This document shows, in pieces, positions 22,776 through 32,200 of a stretch of DNA of 64,000 nucleotides. Every line of letters begins with the position of its first letter. Positions within the stretch are counted from its first letter, which is position 1. The position numbers and the translations under genes are program-made. Under the pieces are notes generated by a model. It saw only the letters and a program-made list of their open reading frames with translations. It had not been told where the DNA came from and did no database searches. The stretch is taken from the NCBI GenBank assembly GCA_903888515.1, contig CAISTY010000240.1:49772-113771 (forward strand). The letters are read 5' to 3'. Source of the stretch: Akkermansiaceae bacterium (GTDB taxonomy: Bacteria > Verrucomicrobiota > Verrucomicrobiia > Verrucomicrobiales > Akkermansiaceae).

Positions 22776-23627
22776 TCACCCACGGGATCCCAAGCGCCGC
22801 AGCAATCCGTATTTCGGGCCGAACAGGAAGACGACCAGGAACACCGCACCCAGCACCAACACAATGGCGGGGCCTTGCTCGATGTTGAACCACCAACCGA
22901 CAAGGACCGCAAAGGCTGCGGCCAGTCCGCCTAACAACGAGCCACCCCAGAACAACGCGCTGGTAGAGTCTGTTAGAAGATATACCGTCGCCGCCGGAGT
23001 GACGAGCAAACCGAGCGCGAGCATGCAGCCCACGGCCTGAAGTGAGGAAATCAGGACCACGATCAACACCGCGAGCAGCAGGTAGTTGAGTGCCCGCACC
23101 GGCACGCCGAGCGTGGCCGCCACCTCGGCATCGAACAAGGTCATCAGCAGGGGGCGGTGCAGTGCTGTTAGAACACCGAGTGCGCCGAAGGATATCCAGA
23201 AGTTGGTCCACAGGTCGCTGTTGCGCAGACCCATGATGTTGCCAAAAAGCCATTCCTGCATTTCCTGGGCCACGCCGATCCGCCGTAACAGGATGATGCC
23301 GCCGCTGAATGCCGCAGTATAGAGAATGGCCAGCGCGGAATCCTGGTCCAGGCGCGAGCCGCGCGATACCGCCAGCGAACCGAGCCCGATCAACAAAGCC
23401 GCGAACAAACTGCCCAGAAACACGCTCCAATCATGCAAGCCGGCGACGAGAATGGCCACCGCAATGCCGGGCAGCAGCGCGTGGGACAGCGAGCCGACTT
23501 TAAGCGCCGATTTCCTCAACACCACGAAGGCGCTCATATACCCGTTAGTAAAACCGATCAACAACGCGGCCAGCACCGCCCGTTGGTTGAACGGCTGCTG
23601 GAACGGTTCTATCAGCCACTCGATCAT
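22776..23627 (-). CDS. Zinc/manganese-type ABC transporter permease
   Basis: A 283-residue inner-membrane protein with about eight to nine helices, of the ZnuB/MntB/SitD family (ABC-3). The conserved N-terminal pattern RAVLAALLIGFTNGYMSAFV VLRK and the block LKVGSLSHALLPGIAVAI, containing the family's S-H-A pair, are present, as is LLVTPAATVYLLTDS near the end. It forms the metal channel with the ATPase encoded just upstream (4-nt ATGA overlap). The last gene of a run that also holds a membrane-anchored small protein and the binding protein. Metal specificity (Zn or Mn) cannot be read. Confidence 0.88.
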   Translation of the reverse strand: MIEWLIEPFQQPFNQRAVLAALLIGFTNGYMSAFVVLRKSALKVGSLSHALLPGIAVAILVAGLHDWSVFLGSLFAALLIGLGSLAVSRGSRLDQDSALAILYTAAFSGGIILLRRIGVAQEMQEWLFGNIMGLRNSDLWTNFWISFGALGVLTALHRPLLMTLFDAEVAATLGVPVRALNYLLLAVLIVVLISSLQAVGCMLALGLLVTPAATVYLLTDSTSALFWGGSLLGGLAAAFAVLVGWWFNIEQGPAIVLVLGAVFLVVFLFGPKYGLLRRLGSRG

Positions 23628-24397
23628 GCCACCTCCTTTCCTCGTCCGGGCAGCACCCCGAAGGTCGCTTCCAATCCCTCCTCGGTGAACACGTCGGCCA
23701 CCGGCCCGAAGGCGATGGCCCGGCGGTGAAGCAACAGGACCTCGTCGTAAATATCACGCACGTTGTCCATATCGTGATGCGCGGCGATGACCAGCCGCCC
23801 CTCTTCCGTGAGCTTCCTGAGAGTGGCCGCAAGACTGGATTTGGAGTTGCGGTCGAGCCCGGTGAACGGTTCGTCTAACAGAAGAACATGGGCTTCCTGG
23901 GCCAGTGCGCGTGCCAGGAACACCCGCTGTTGCTGGCCGCCGCTCAGATGACTGATCTGACGGTTGGCGAGATCCTCCAGACCCATCAACGCGATGGCCC
24001 GCTCGATGGCCGCCTCATCCGTAGGGGAAAACGGCCGCCACCATCCGGCTTGCGGGTAGCGCCCCATTCTAACGACCCCGCGCACGGTGATGGGGAAATG
24101 CCAGTCGACGTTTTCACGCTGCGGCAGGTAGGCGATTTCCCGGCTCCACTTGGCGACCTTGGTGCCACGCCACAAGATCCGCCCCGTCGCAACGGGCAAC
24201 AAGCCCGCCACCGCCTTGAGCAAGGTGCTTTTGCCGGCACCGTTAGGGCCTATCAGCGCGACACACGCGCCACAGGAAGTCGCGAAGGAAACGTCCTGCA
24301 AGGCGTCCACATCACGGTAGCGCACCCGCAGGTCTTCGACCTTCAGTTCGTGGTGGTGGCCGCAGTGGGCGCAGGATTCGTGGGTTGGGTGGACCAT
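23624..24397 (-). CDS. Metal ABC transporter ATPase with His/Cys N-terminal tail
   Basis: A 257-residue ATPase. Walker A is GPNGAGKST, the signature LSGGQQQRV, Walker B HVLLLDEP, and the switch His follows in VIAAHHD. It powers metal import with the ABC-3 permease (ATGA overlap). Unusually, the first 17 residues, MVHPTHESCAHCGHHHE, form a His/Cys cluster (four or more His plus CxxC) not found in typical ZnuC/MntA proteins. This tail could bind the transported metal and adjust activity; that is inference. It starts 10 bp after the small membrane-anchored protein gene. Confidence 0.9.
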   Translation of the reverse strand: MVHPTHESCAHCGHHHELKVEDLRVRYRDVDALQDVSFATSCGACVALIGPNGAGKSTLLKAVAGLLPVATGRILWRGTKVAKWSREIAYLPQRENVDWHFPITVRGVVRMGRYPQAGWWRPFSPTDEAAIERAIALMGLEDLANRQISHLSGGQQQRVFLARALAQEAHVLLLDEPFTGLDRNSKSSLAATLRKLTEEGRLVIAAHHDMDNVRDIYDEVLLLHRRAIAFGPVADVFTEEGLEATFGVLPGRGKEVA

Positions 24398-24407
24398 GGT
24401 CTGTCAT

Positions 24408-24863
24408 TCATGGGGTGGGCCACTCGTAGTGCAACGGCGCTGTCATCCGCCCGTTGCCAATCGCGTGGCGGGTTTGATCCTCGTAGCCATCCGGCATCAC
24501 GGTGAGAAACACCGCTGTTGCGGGACTTTCGATGGGAAAGTCCGCCTGCAAGTCCAGCTCCAGTTGACCCATTGCGAAAGGGATCACCGCATCGTGCTCG
24601 GAAACCCCGGCCATGGGATCCCGCAGGTCTAGCAAAACCGTGCCGTCAGCGCTTGTCACCACCACCCGTTGCGCCGGAATCAGCAACCGGAGGCGCAGGA
24701 CGGCGGGGATTTCCGCGGAAGAAACGGCGGGCTGCGCGCTTGGCATCACGCGGGACGGCGCGGCGGATGTTAGTTTCCGCAGCGGGATGGCTAACAGTCC
24801 CAGTCCCGCCAGCACACAGGCGGTGCCCGCCAAGGGGGATTGCAGCCAACGGAGTCCACTCAT
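24408..24863 (-). CDS. Membrane-anchored small protein in the metal-transport operon
   Basis: A 151-residue protein with an N-terminal transmembrane helix (SPLAGTACVLAGLGLLAIPL) and an extracytoplasmic beta-rich domain (AVLRLRLLIPAQRVVVTSAD then GTVLLDLRDP). I recognise no family. It overlaps the binding-protein gene by 4 nt (ATGA) and precedes the ATPase gene by 10 bp, so it belongs to the transporter operon. It could be an accessory factor of metal uptake. No metal-binding cluster is visible in it. Confidence 0.6.
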   Translation of the reverse strand: MSGLRWLQSPLAGTACVLAGLGLLAIPLRKLTSAAPSRVMPSAQPAVSSAEIPAVLRLRLLIPAQRVVVTSADGTVLLDLRDPMAGVSEHDAVIPFAMGQLELDLQADFPIESPATAVFLTVMPDGYEDQTRHAIGNGRMTAPLHYEWPTP

Positions 24864-25804
24864 GGTGCGGTCAGGGCTTGGGTGATCGAAGTCACGTTAT
24901 GGCGGATCATGGCTTCGAATCCCGCGTCCTTGCCGGTGCCATTGCCATCCGCGATCAACGGCGTGCCCAAACGGACGCCCAGGGTGGAGGCGAGCGAATC
25001 GAGTACTTTGCCACTTGTGCTTGGTTCCGGAAACACGGCTCGCACTCCGGATTTTTTCACCGCTTCGAGGGTTTTCGCCTGTTCCTGTGGAGTGGTGTTT
25101 TGCTCTTGGTTCAACCCCGCGACAGCGATCACTTCAAAACCGAATTCCCTGGCGAAATATCCGAAGGCATTGTGGGCCGTGACCAATATCCTCTGTGCAC
25201 GCGGGATTTTGCCCAACTCCCCAGCCGCCCAGCGCTTCAAATCATCCATCCGCCGACCATAGGCGTTGGCATGCTCCATGAAATACGCTTCCCCCGCTGG
25301 ATCCTTCTCCGCAAACGCCTTGGCCACCACGCGTGCGGCGCGGCGCATGTTGTCCACACCGTGCCACCAGTGGGGGTCGAGCAAACCCGCCCCGTGCTCC
25401 GCATGTTCTCCGTGCGACGAGCACCCGGGACAAACCGCGTCCTTGCCAACCGTTAGAGAGGGTATCGTCCGCCCGACTTCAATCACCGTGACGCCACTCA
25501 AACCGGACTTCAAGCGGCCCAGATAGGGTTCCAGATTCTTGCCACAGGCCAGCACCACGGCCGATGCCTGCATCCGTTTCATGTCCGTCGGCCGCGGTTC
25601 AAAGCGATGCGGATTCCCGCCATCCCCTGCCAAGTCATGGACCTCGACGCGCGCGCCCCCGACTTGGCGTGCCAAATCCGCCATCAACGGATGCAACGCC
25701 GATACCTGCAACGGTTCCGCCCCCGCAAACACCGCCCCCCCAATCATCACCCATCCTGAAAAAATCGCGCGCGTCACGTACGGCAAGATGATGCACGGCC
25801 CCAC
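24860..25804 (-). CDS. Zinc/manganese ABC transporter substrate-binding protein
   Basis: A 314-residue periplasmic protein of the ZnuA/TroA cluster A-I family with an N-terminal hydrophobic export segment. The metal ligands are in LHPLMADLAR (first His), LDPHWWHGVDNM (second), TAHNAFGYFAREFG (third) and the late Asp in LGTPLIADG. A short flexible loop, CPGCSSHGEHAEHG, with two Cys and three His, lies in the position of the His-rich loop of ZnuA, which favours zinc. It delivers the metal to the permease encoded downstream. Its ATG is 24 bp after the sugar nucleotidyltransferase gene, so both may be co-transcribed. Confidence 0.88.
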   Translation of the reverse strand: MGPCIILPYVTRAIFSGWVMIGGAVFAGAEPLQVSALHPLMADLARQVGGARVEVHDLAGDGGNPHRFEPRPTDMKRMQASAVVLACGKNLEPYLGRLKSGLSGVTVIEVGRTIPSLTVGKDAVCPGCSSHGEHAEHGAGLLDPHWWHGVDNMRRAARVVAKAFAEKDPAGEAYFMEHANAYGRRMDDLKRWAAGELGKIPRAQRILVTAHNAFGYFAREFGFEVIAVAGLNQEQNTTPQEQAKTLEAVKKSGVRAVFPEPSTSGKVLDSLASTLGVRLGTPLIADGNGTGKDAGFEAMIRHNVTSITQALTAP

Positions 25805-25828
25805 TCATGACAAGCGGATTGTGGTGTC

Positions 25829-26737
25829 TCAGGTGAGTTGTTCCGGGTAGGCACCCAAGGCGATCAATTTGCGGATCGACGCCATCACGTAGGGTTTGTC
25901 ATCAGGATAGGTCATGCCGAACCAGGGACTGGTGGTTTGCAGCACCGGACAATGGGCGTGGCCGCCGTGGATCAGGGCGTCCACGATGGTCGGGATGTAA
26001 CATTCGGATTTCATCTGGGTGCCGGCTTCATTGAGAAAGCGGACGAAGGCTTCCTCTAACATACCGAAGAACGCCGGGCCGAAAGCCCAGAAATTCATCG
26101 AGGTCAGCGTTCCGGGGGGGATCACATGGCGATTGCCGTCGAGGGCGTTGCCGCGCACATGGCCGTCGCTTTCGCGTTCGATTTTGAGATATTCCTCGAC
26201 GTTGGTGAGGAAGCCCTTTTCGTCGACTTTGCAGATTCCCCGGTTGACGTGGCCGTGGTCGGAAAGGGTGTTTTCCAGCGGATAGCCGACCATGGCGATT
26301 TCATTCGTGGTCTGGGCCGGCAGGCTGCTGAAAAACGCGGATGCGCGCACATAGGCGTCACGACCGTAGAAATCATCGGCGTTGATCACGGCGAAGTGTT
26401 CGTGGACAGCATGCCGTGAGGCGCGCACGGCGTGGGAAGTGCCCCAGGGTTTTTCGCGGCCTGGCGGCACGCTGAAGCCGGCGGGCAGATCGTCGAGACG
26501 CTGAAATACATAATCCACTGCAACCCGGTCGGCAAAACGGGCGCCAATTCCTTGTTTGAAGTCCTCCGCGAAATCCTCCCGGATCACAAAAACCACTCGC
26601 CCGAAACCGGCGCGGATCGCGTCATAGACCGAGTAATCGAGGACGGTTTCTCCGTGCGGACCCATCGGATCCAATTGTTTGAGGCCGCCGTATCGGCTGC
26701 CCATTCCTGCGGCAAGTACCAGAAGTGTCGGTTTCAT
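25829..26737 (-). CDS. Nucleotidyltransferase (NDP-sugar pyrophosphorylase-like)
   Basis: A 302-residue cytoplasmic enzyme starting MKPTLLVLAAGMGSRYGGLK. LAAGMGSRYGG-x-K is the nucleotide-binding signature of sugar-1-phosphate nucleotidyltransferases, and HFAVINADDFYGRDAY carries the metal-binding Asp. NTLSDHGHVNRGICKVDEKG is typical of a verrucomicrobial subgroup. It would make an NDP-sugar from NTP and sugar-1-phosphate, perhaps for envelope polysaccharide. Length and motif order are normal. Located between the ThuA-protein gene and the metal transporter on one strand; no obvious functional link to the latter. Confidence 0.82.
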   Translation of the reverse strand: MKPTLLVLAAGMGSRYGGLKQLDPMGPHGETVLDYSVYDAIRAGFGRVVFVIREDFAEDFKQGIGARFADRVAVDYVFQRLDDLPAGFSVPPGREKPWGTSHAVRASRHAVHEHFAVINADDFYGRDAYVRASAFFSSLPAQTTNEIAMVGYPLENTLSDHGHVNRGICKVDEKGFLTNVEEYLKIERESDGHVRGNALDGNRHVIPPGTLTSMNFWAFGPAFFGMLEEAFVRFLNEAGTQMKSECYIPTIVDALIHGGHAHCPVLQTTSPWFGMTYPDDKPYVMASIRKLIALGAYPEQLT

Positions 26738-26847
26738 AAATGCGGTAATTCTAACAGATAAAGAAAATGGGTCAAGCGGTTATTTTGGGGCTGATGAAAA
26801 GGTGGCGTGGAAGGAGAATTGCAGGGATTGTATGGAGGTCGGTATTT

Positions 26848-29322
26848 TCAGAGGCCGGCAGTCCAGAGCGTGCCGCGCAGGTAGAGATCGCGTGCACCTT
26901 TGGCTTCGAGAGCGCTCAGGTTGTGGCCGAGCGTGCAGTGGAAGACGCGGCCTTTGCCGGGGGTGAGCACGAAGGCCATCGGGTGCGTCGATTGATCGAC
27001 CTTGGAGGTGGCTGCGGCGAGGACTTCGATAGGGGGTTCGCCGGCGAGGCAGGTATAGAGTTCGTCGCGGGTGGTGAAATCGTTGAGTTGGCGGGTGACC
27101 GGGTGGGTCGGGTTGGTGATGCGGACGAGAAACTCGCCATAGGGGTCGTGGGCGCGTTTTTTCGGATCCCAAACCCGGCCGGCAACCATGACGAAACCGT
27201 TCCATTCCTGCATCGCGCCGCAGCCGAAATGAGCAATGACCAGCCCGCCGCCACCTTGGACGTAGTTTTCCAGGTTGCGCCACAACGGCTCGTTGGTGGG
27301 CAGGCGCTTGGCGTAGTTCTTGAAATGGAGGAACACGGAGGCGTAGGCCGTTAGAGCCGGTGATTCCAACAGGACGGGCGATTCGCTGAGGGTGACTTCG
27401 AGCCGTGGGTCGGCACGCAGGATACGGGCGAACTCCGGGCCGGTTTTCCGCCAGTGGTGGGCCGAGTGGTCGTCGCCAGTGACAATCAGGATCCGCTTTC
27501 GCGGGGCGGCGTCGGCAGCGGGTGGTTTGCGCAGCACCCAGAGCTGGCTGATCACCGCGTTTTCCCCGGCGTCGCAGCGCAGGGAAAGGGTGATTTTGCC
27601 ACTGGCGATGGCGTCTCGCGGCACCGGCACATGGATCCGGGCGAAGGTCGGCTGGTCGGTGAGGTAAGCGATGGGAGCGAACGAGGGCAGTATGGATTTC
27701 CCATTGATGGAAAGCGACTGGCGGCGTTGGCCCATGTCGGCGTCCCAGCAAGTCAGGCCGAGGACATGCTCAGCCGTCGGATCGAGCCCGGTGATTTCAT
27801 AGCTGACTTCCTTGCCGCAATCGACGGTGGCGAGCGGGTGGGAAAGACCATCAAATGAGAAGGAGTTGCCGAGGATGCGACGCACCGGGGATGCGCCTTC
27901 GTCGGCGGCTCCGCAGTCACGGTAGGCGATTTCCACGAATCCATCCGGAGCGAGCGTCGCGCGATCATCGGAATCCGGCAGCACGAGGCGGGTGGCACTG
28001 GCTTTGACCTCGGGTTTGGGCGCGGGTTTGACCTCGGGTTTAACCTCGGGTTTGGGCGCGGGTTTGGCATCCTTCGGGAGGATGCGGGAGGAGAAGCCTT
28101 CGAGAGTCACCTTCATGGCGGCAGGGGCCTTGGCGGCAGCGGCCGTGAGAGTTTCGGCGGCGATAGCCGGATCCGGGTGACGGCGCGACAGGCTCCAGAC
28201 CGCCTTGCCATAGGCGTCTGCCAGCGGCGAGCCGTCGGCAGCGGCGGCGTAGCGTCGCAGTATGAGCGTCAGATCGTCGGATCCTAACAATTCGCCGAGT
28301 GTCGCCAAGGCGGCCGGTGCGCGTGCGTTGTCGCCCGCATCGACGATAGCCCAAAGCGGATCGATGGCCTCGCGGGATTGGCGGAGTGACAGGATCGTGA
28401 TGGCCGTGATGGAGATTGGGGATTGGGGGTCGCTGGCAATGCGAATGAGCGTCGCGTTGATGCCCGGGTCGGTGGCACGGGCGAAAGCCGCGCGGGCGGC
28501 AACCGGCACATCGTCGCGTTCGTTGCCTTCCGCGGCGAATCCAAGCAAGACAGGGACATCGGTCGGGCGCAGGATGCGGCCGAGGGTTTTTATGGCGGCT
28601 GCCCGTTCGGGGGGGAGGCCGGTGCGGGTACGGGCGGAGAGGTATGGATGCAAGACCGCGGCGGCGTTGTTCCGGGTGGCGAGCGCGTCGCAGACGTGAG
28701 CCATGCGCAACGGCGGCACCTGATCGGGCGCGGCCAGCAGTTTGGCGGCCAATTCCGGACTCCCATCTCCGGCGCGGATGCGGCGCAGCGCGGCTCCCGC
28801 AAGCAACTCGTTCGGGCTGCGCACCGCTTCGATGAGGCGCTTATCCGCAGAGTCCCCGGCGGGATCTTTGGCGCTCGCAGCGATGAATTCGGCCACGGCG
28901 GCCACGGCGGCCACGGCGGGCTTCGGGGGCGGCGCAGTGGGCGTGGCGGGCGGCGGGCGTGTCGGATCGGGGATGCGTTTGAGTGCCCGGGCAGCGGCCG
29001 CAGCGAGTGCCGGATCGTTGCGGGCGGCAACCAAAGCGGGCACGCTGGCCGCGCCGCCGAGACAGCCGAGCCAGTCGATGGCGATGGACTTCGCCTGCGG
29101 GTGGGCCTCCGAGGCGATGAAGGCGAGCAGCGCGCGTTCACGCTCCGCCCGAACGGCCACATCTCCGGTGCCTGCGAACAATCCCTGACGCACCTCGGCG
29201 AGCAGAGAAACCGGTTTCCCTTGTTCGTAGGATTTGAATTTCCCTAACAATTCCGCCGTATCGGCGCGGACCATCGGGGCGGTGGAGAAAGCAACGGCGA
29301 TACAAAGGGCAAGGTGTTTCAT
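26848..29322 (-). CDS. Secreted HEAT-repeat protein with C-terminal ThuA domain
   Basis: An 824-residue exported protein (signal MKHLALCIAVAFSTAPMVRA). Residues ~30-420 are Ala-rich HEAT-like repeats. A Lys-Pro-Glu-Val linker made of PKPEVKPEVKPAPKPEVK follows, then a galactose-binding-like beta domain (~480-600). The C-terminal ThuA domain (~620-824) shows ILIVTGDDHSAHHWRKTGPE, GGGLVIAHFGCGAMQEW and GKGRVFHCTLGHN. ThuA domains occur in sugar catabolism; the catalytic role is unsettled. I used the ATG at 29322 for the signal peptide. Three 9-bp units GCCACGGCG encode Ala-Val-Ala repeats near 28900. It is 7 bp from the upstream Gfo/Idh/MocA gene, so they probably act together. Confidence 0.78.
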   Translation of the reverse strand: MKHLALCIAVAFSTAPMVRADTAELLGKFKSYEQGKPVSLLAEVRQGLFAGTGDVAVRAERERALLAFIASEAHPQAKSIAIDWLGCLGGAASVPALVAARNDPALAAAAARALKRIPDPTRPPPATPTAPPPKPAVAAVAAVAEFIAASAKDPAGDSADKRLIEAVRSPNELLAGAALRRIRAGDGSPELAAKLLAAPDQVPPLRMAHVCDALATRNNAAAVLHPYLSARTRTGLPPERAAAIKTLGRILRPTDVPVLLGFAAEGNERDDVPVAARAAFARATDPGINATLIRIASDPQSPISITAITILSLRQSREAIDPLWAIVDAGDNARAPAALATLGELLGSDDLTLILRRYAAAADGSPLADAYGKAVWSLSRRHPDPAIAAETLTAAAAKAPAAMKVTLEGFSSRILPKDAKPAPKPEVKPEVKPAPKPEVKASATRLVLPDSDDRATLAPDGFVEIAYRDCGAADEGASPVRRILGNSFSFDGLSHPLATVDCGKEVSYEITGLDPTAEHVLGLTCWDADMGQRRQSLSINGKSILPSFAPIAYLTDQPTFARIHVPVPRDAIASGKITLSLRCDAGENAVISQLWVLRKPPAADAAPRKRILIVTGDDHSAHHWRKTGPEFARILRADPRLEVTLSESPVLLESPALTAYASVFLHFKNYAKRLPTNEPLWRNLENYVQGGGGLVIAHFGCGAMQEWNGFVMVAGRVWDPKKRAHDPYGEFLVRITNPTHPVTRQLNDFTTRDELYTCLAGEPPIEVLAAATSKVDQSTHPMAFVLTPGKGRVFHCTLGHNLSALEAKGARDLYLRGTLWTAGL

Positions 29323-29329
29323 CGGTTGA

Positions 29330-30640
29330 TCAGGCGTTGAGATTCCATGGGGCGCGCATCGGCGAAGTGAGCATGCGGTCGGCGACCGGATCGTCGATGA
29401 AGCGCTCACGGGTGCCGTCCCAGCGCAACGGGCGCTGTAGCACAATGGCGATATTACAGAGGTGACAGAGCGTGGTGGAGAGATGGGCGCTATCGACCGG
29501 GGAAGCGGGCTCGCCGCCCTCACGGATGGCGTTGAGGAAATTCCGGAAATGATTGGTGGGCCACGCTTCGGCGAGCGGGCCGGGTTGCAGGGCGAGCAGT
29601 GATTTCGGATAGGCATCGATACGGCCGCGCGAGGCGCTGACCCAGCCTTCGTCGCCCACGATGAGCACGTTGTTAGTGCTCTCCGCTTCCTTCGGCGTGG
29701 CGAAAATCAGTTTCACGCCGTCGGCATAGCGGAATTCCGCCCGCCATTTGTAGCAGGTGTCGAAGACGCCTGTTGTGGGAAACTCGCCCTTGGCCTCGAC
29801 GGCGACCGGGGCCTCGTGGTCTTTGCCCAGCGCCCATTGTGCGCAATCCACATGGTGCGACCCCCAAGCGGTGACCCAGCCGCCGGAATAGTCGCTGATG
29901 TGATACCATCCGATCCCACCGTCGCCGTGGCAGCGGCCGGGTGTATAGGGTACTTCCGGAGCGGGTCCGAGCCAGAAATTATAGTCGATCTCTGGCGGCG
30001 GAGTGGCCGGCGTCGGATCGCCACCCTGCGGGCCGTAAGGGGAAATCGCGATCGCGGATTGCAGGCGGCCGAGTTTTCCCGAACGGGCGAGCCATGCGGC
30101 ACGCTGGAACGTGGACGACGACCGTTGCTGCGTGCCTTGTTGCAGGACCACGCCATGACGGCCCACGGCAGTGACCAGGGCGCGGCCTTGCTCAACGGTG
30201 TATGCGAGTGGTTTCTCCAGATAGACGTGTTTCCCGGCGCGGATCGCGGCGAGCGCAATCAGGGCGTGCCAGTGATCCGGCGACGCGATGGATACGGCGT
30301 CGATGTCATCACGGGCCATCACTTCACGGAAGTCGGAATAAACCGCGCAGGCCTTGTCCTGATAGGCCGCGTCGGCGATGCCCTTGGCGCTTGCCGCTTG
30401 AGTGCGGTTGACGTCGCAGACGGCCATGAGGCGGCATTCGGCGGGCATGCTGCTCCAGACTCTTGTATGATCGCGGCCCCGGCCACCGCTGCCAATGACA
30501 GCGATTTGCAGACGTCCGGACGGTGGGGGTGCGGCGGCGCGCAGCAGCGACGGCGTGATCAACGGCACGGCGGCGGCAAGTGAATGGCGGAGGAAGCCGC
30601 GCCGGTTCAGGGATGCGATGTGGTGGAGGTGATGGTTCAT
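29330..30640 (-). CDS. Tat-exported Gfo/Idh/MocA oxidoreductase
   Basis: A 436-residue protein. The Tat signal has the twin Arg in LNRRGFLRHSLAAAVPLITP. The Rossmann motif is IAVIGSGGRGRDH, and HVYLEKPLAYTVEQGRALV holds the family's conserved EKP lysine. WHISDYSGG-type and GSHHVDCAQWALGK blocks belong to the C-terminal substrate domain of periplasmic Gfo/Idh/MocA proteins of planctomycetes and verrucomicrobia. It probably oxidises or isomerises a sugar derivative in the periplasm. It lies between uronate isomerase and the ThuA protein genes in one strand run, which suggests uronate or related sugar use. An ATG 21 nt upstream is possible. Confidence 0.85.
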   Translation of the reverse strand: MNHHLHHIASLNRRGFLRHSLAAAVPLITPSLLRAAAPPPSGRLQIAVIGSGGRGRDHTRVWSSMPAECRLMAVCDVNRTQAASAKGIADAAYQDKACAVYSDFREVMARDDIDAVSIASPDHWHALIALAAIRAGKHVYLEKPLAYTVEQGRALVTAVGRHGVVLQQGTQQRSSSTFQRAAWLARSGKLGRLQSAIAISPYGPQGGDPTPATPPPEIDYNFWLGPAPEVPYTPGRCHGDGGIGWYHISDYSGGWVTAWGSHHVDCAQWALGKDHEAPVAVEAKGEFPTTGVFDTCYKWRAEFRYADGVKLIFATPKEAESTNNVLIVGDEGWVSASRGRIDAYPKSLLALQPGPLAEAWPTNHFRNFLNAIREGGEPASPVDSAHLSTTLCHLCNIAIVLQRPLRWDGTRERFIDDPVADRMLTSPMRAPWNLNA

Positions 30641-30667
30641 AACGGTGGAGCGATTTCCCATGTTCTA

Positions 30668-32071
30668 TCAGACATCAAAACCGAAATGGCGTTTGGCATT
30701 GCCGAAACACACCGCGCGGATGAGCCCGGCCAAAGCCTCGAAGTCGTCCGGCAGTTCGCCGCGGTCGGCCTCGGAGCCGATGAGATTGCAGAGGATGCGC
30801 CGGAAGTATTCATGGCGCGTGAAGGATAGGAATGAGCGCGAGTCGGTGATCATGCCGACGAAGCGCGACAGCAGGCCGGTTGCCGAGAGCGCGTCAATTT
30901 GGAGTTCCATGCCGTTTTTCTGATCGAGGAACCACCAGCCTGAGCCGAACTGGATTTTACCGGGGAATGTGCCATCCTGGAACGCGCCGGTGAGGCTCGC
31001 AAACAGATAGTTATCCTGCGGGTTGATGTTGTAGAGCACGAGTTTTGGCAGGGCTCCTGCCCGGGCAAGCGCGTCAAGGTAGGTCACCAGTGCGGCGCCC
31101 TGTTGCGTGTCGCCGATGGTGTCGAATCCGGTATCCGGACCGAGGCGTTCGAACATGTTGCTGTTGGTGTTTCTGAAAGCACCCAGATGGAGTTGTTTGG
31201 TCCAGCCTTTCGCGGCATCGAGTTGTCCGAAAAACACCATCAGATAATACGCGAATTTTTCCTTCTCCTCCGGCGTCGCCGCTTTGCCCGAACGGGCATT
31301 GTCGAATATCATCGCCGCTTCGGCATCCGAACAATCCAGTGCCGGCACCCGCTCCAGTCCATGATCGGACAATCGCCCGCCCGCCGCGTGAAAATCGTCA
31401 TGGCGTTTTTGCAACGCCGCCAGCAGATCACAAAAATGCGCGATGTGGGTATCGGCGATGGCTTCGAGTTTCGCCAACCACGGAGCTAACAGATCCGGGC
31501 GGTCGACCAGAAACGCCTTGTCCGGCCGGAACGTCGGAACCACGCGCGTGGTGAGATCCGAAGCGGCGATCACCGCGTGGTCGTCCAGCGGATCCGCCGG
31601 ATCGTCCGTGGTCCCCACCACCCGGACGTCGAATTTTTTCAGCAATCCGTGGGTGGAAAAATCCGCTTCGGCAAGTTTCGCGTTGGCCCGTTCCCAGATC
31701 TCGTCGGCGGTGTCCGGGCCGAGCAGGAGATCGATGCCGAAGTAGCGCTGTAGTTCGAGGTGCGTCCAATGGTGGACCGGGTTGCGCAGGGTGAAGGGAA
31801 TGGTTTCCGCCCACGCCTGGAACTTCTCGCGGGGTGAGGAAGGACCGGTGATCAGGTCCTCGTCCACACCGTTGGCTCGCAGCAAGCGCCATTTGTAGTG
31901 GTCGCCGGCGAGCCAGATTTCCGCCAGATCGGCCCATCGATGGTTGCTGGCGATCTCACGCGGCGACAGGTGGCAGTGGTAATCGATGATCGGCTGGTTT
32001 TTCGCCACCTCGTGGAAAAGGCGGCGTGCCATGGGGGAATACAGCAGGAAATTTTCGTCGGGGTAGCTCAT
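30668..32071 (-). CDS. uxaC: Uronate isomerase
   Basis: A 467-residue cytoplasmic enzyme that interconverts glucuronate/galacturonate and fructuronate/tagaturonate. MSYPDENFLLYSPMARRLFH and IIDYHCHLSPREIASNHRWA (the HxH metal motif of the amidohydrolase fold) mark the N-terminus. VVGTTDDPADPLDDH, QLHLGAFRNTNSNMFERLGP and GMITDSRSFLSFTRHEYFRR are UxaC blocks. The ATG at 32071 was chosen; a GTG 9 nt upstream is possible. It is the first of three same-strand sugar genes and diverges from sufS, so the promoter should lie in the 130 bp between them. Confidence 0.93.
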   Translation of the reverse strand: MSYPDENFLLYSPMARRLFHEVAKNQPIIDYHCHLSPREIASNHRWADLAEIWLAGDHYKWRLLRANGVDEDLITGPSSPREKFQAWAETIPFTLRNPVHHWTHLELQRYFGIDLLLGPDTADEIWERANAKLAEADFSTHGLLKKFDVRVVGTTDDPADPLDDHAVIAASDLTTRVVPTFRPDKAFLVDRPDLLAPWLAKLEAIADTHIAHFCDLLAALQKRHDDFHAAGGRLSDHGLERVPALDCSDAEAAMIFDNARSGKAATPEEKEKFAYYLMVFFGQLDAAKGWTKQLHLGAFRNTNSNMFERLGPDTGFDTIGDTQQGAALVTYLDALARAGALPKLVLYNINPQDNYLFASLTGAFQDGTFPGKIQFGSGWWFLDQKNGMELQIDALSATGLLSRFVGMITDSRSFLSFTRHEYFRRILCNLIGSEADRGELPDDFEALAGLIRAVCFGNAKRHFGFDV

Positions 32072-32200
32072 CGCCCGCACATCAAACCCCCGGAGCGCTA
32101 ATGTTCCAAGCAGGAATTTGCGGAAAATCGATCATTGCGGCATGAGGTGGGTTGTTCCACCTTGTGTCGCGTCACCACCCACGAACACGCGAACCGTTCC

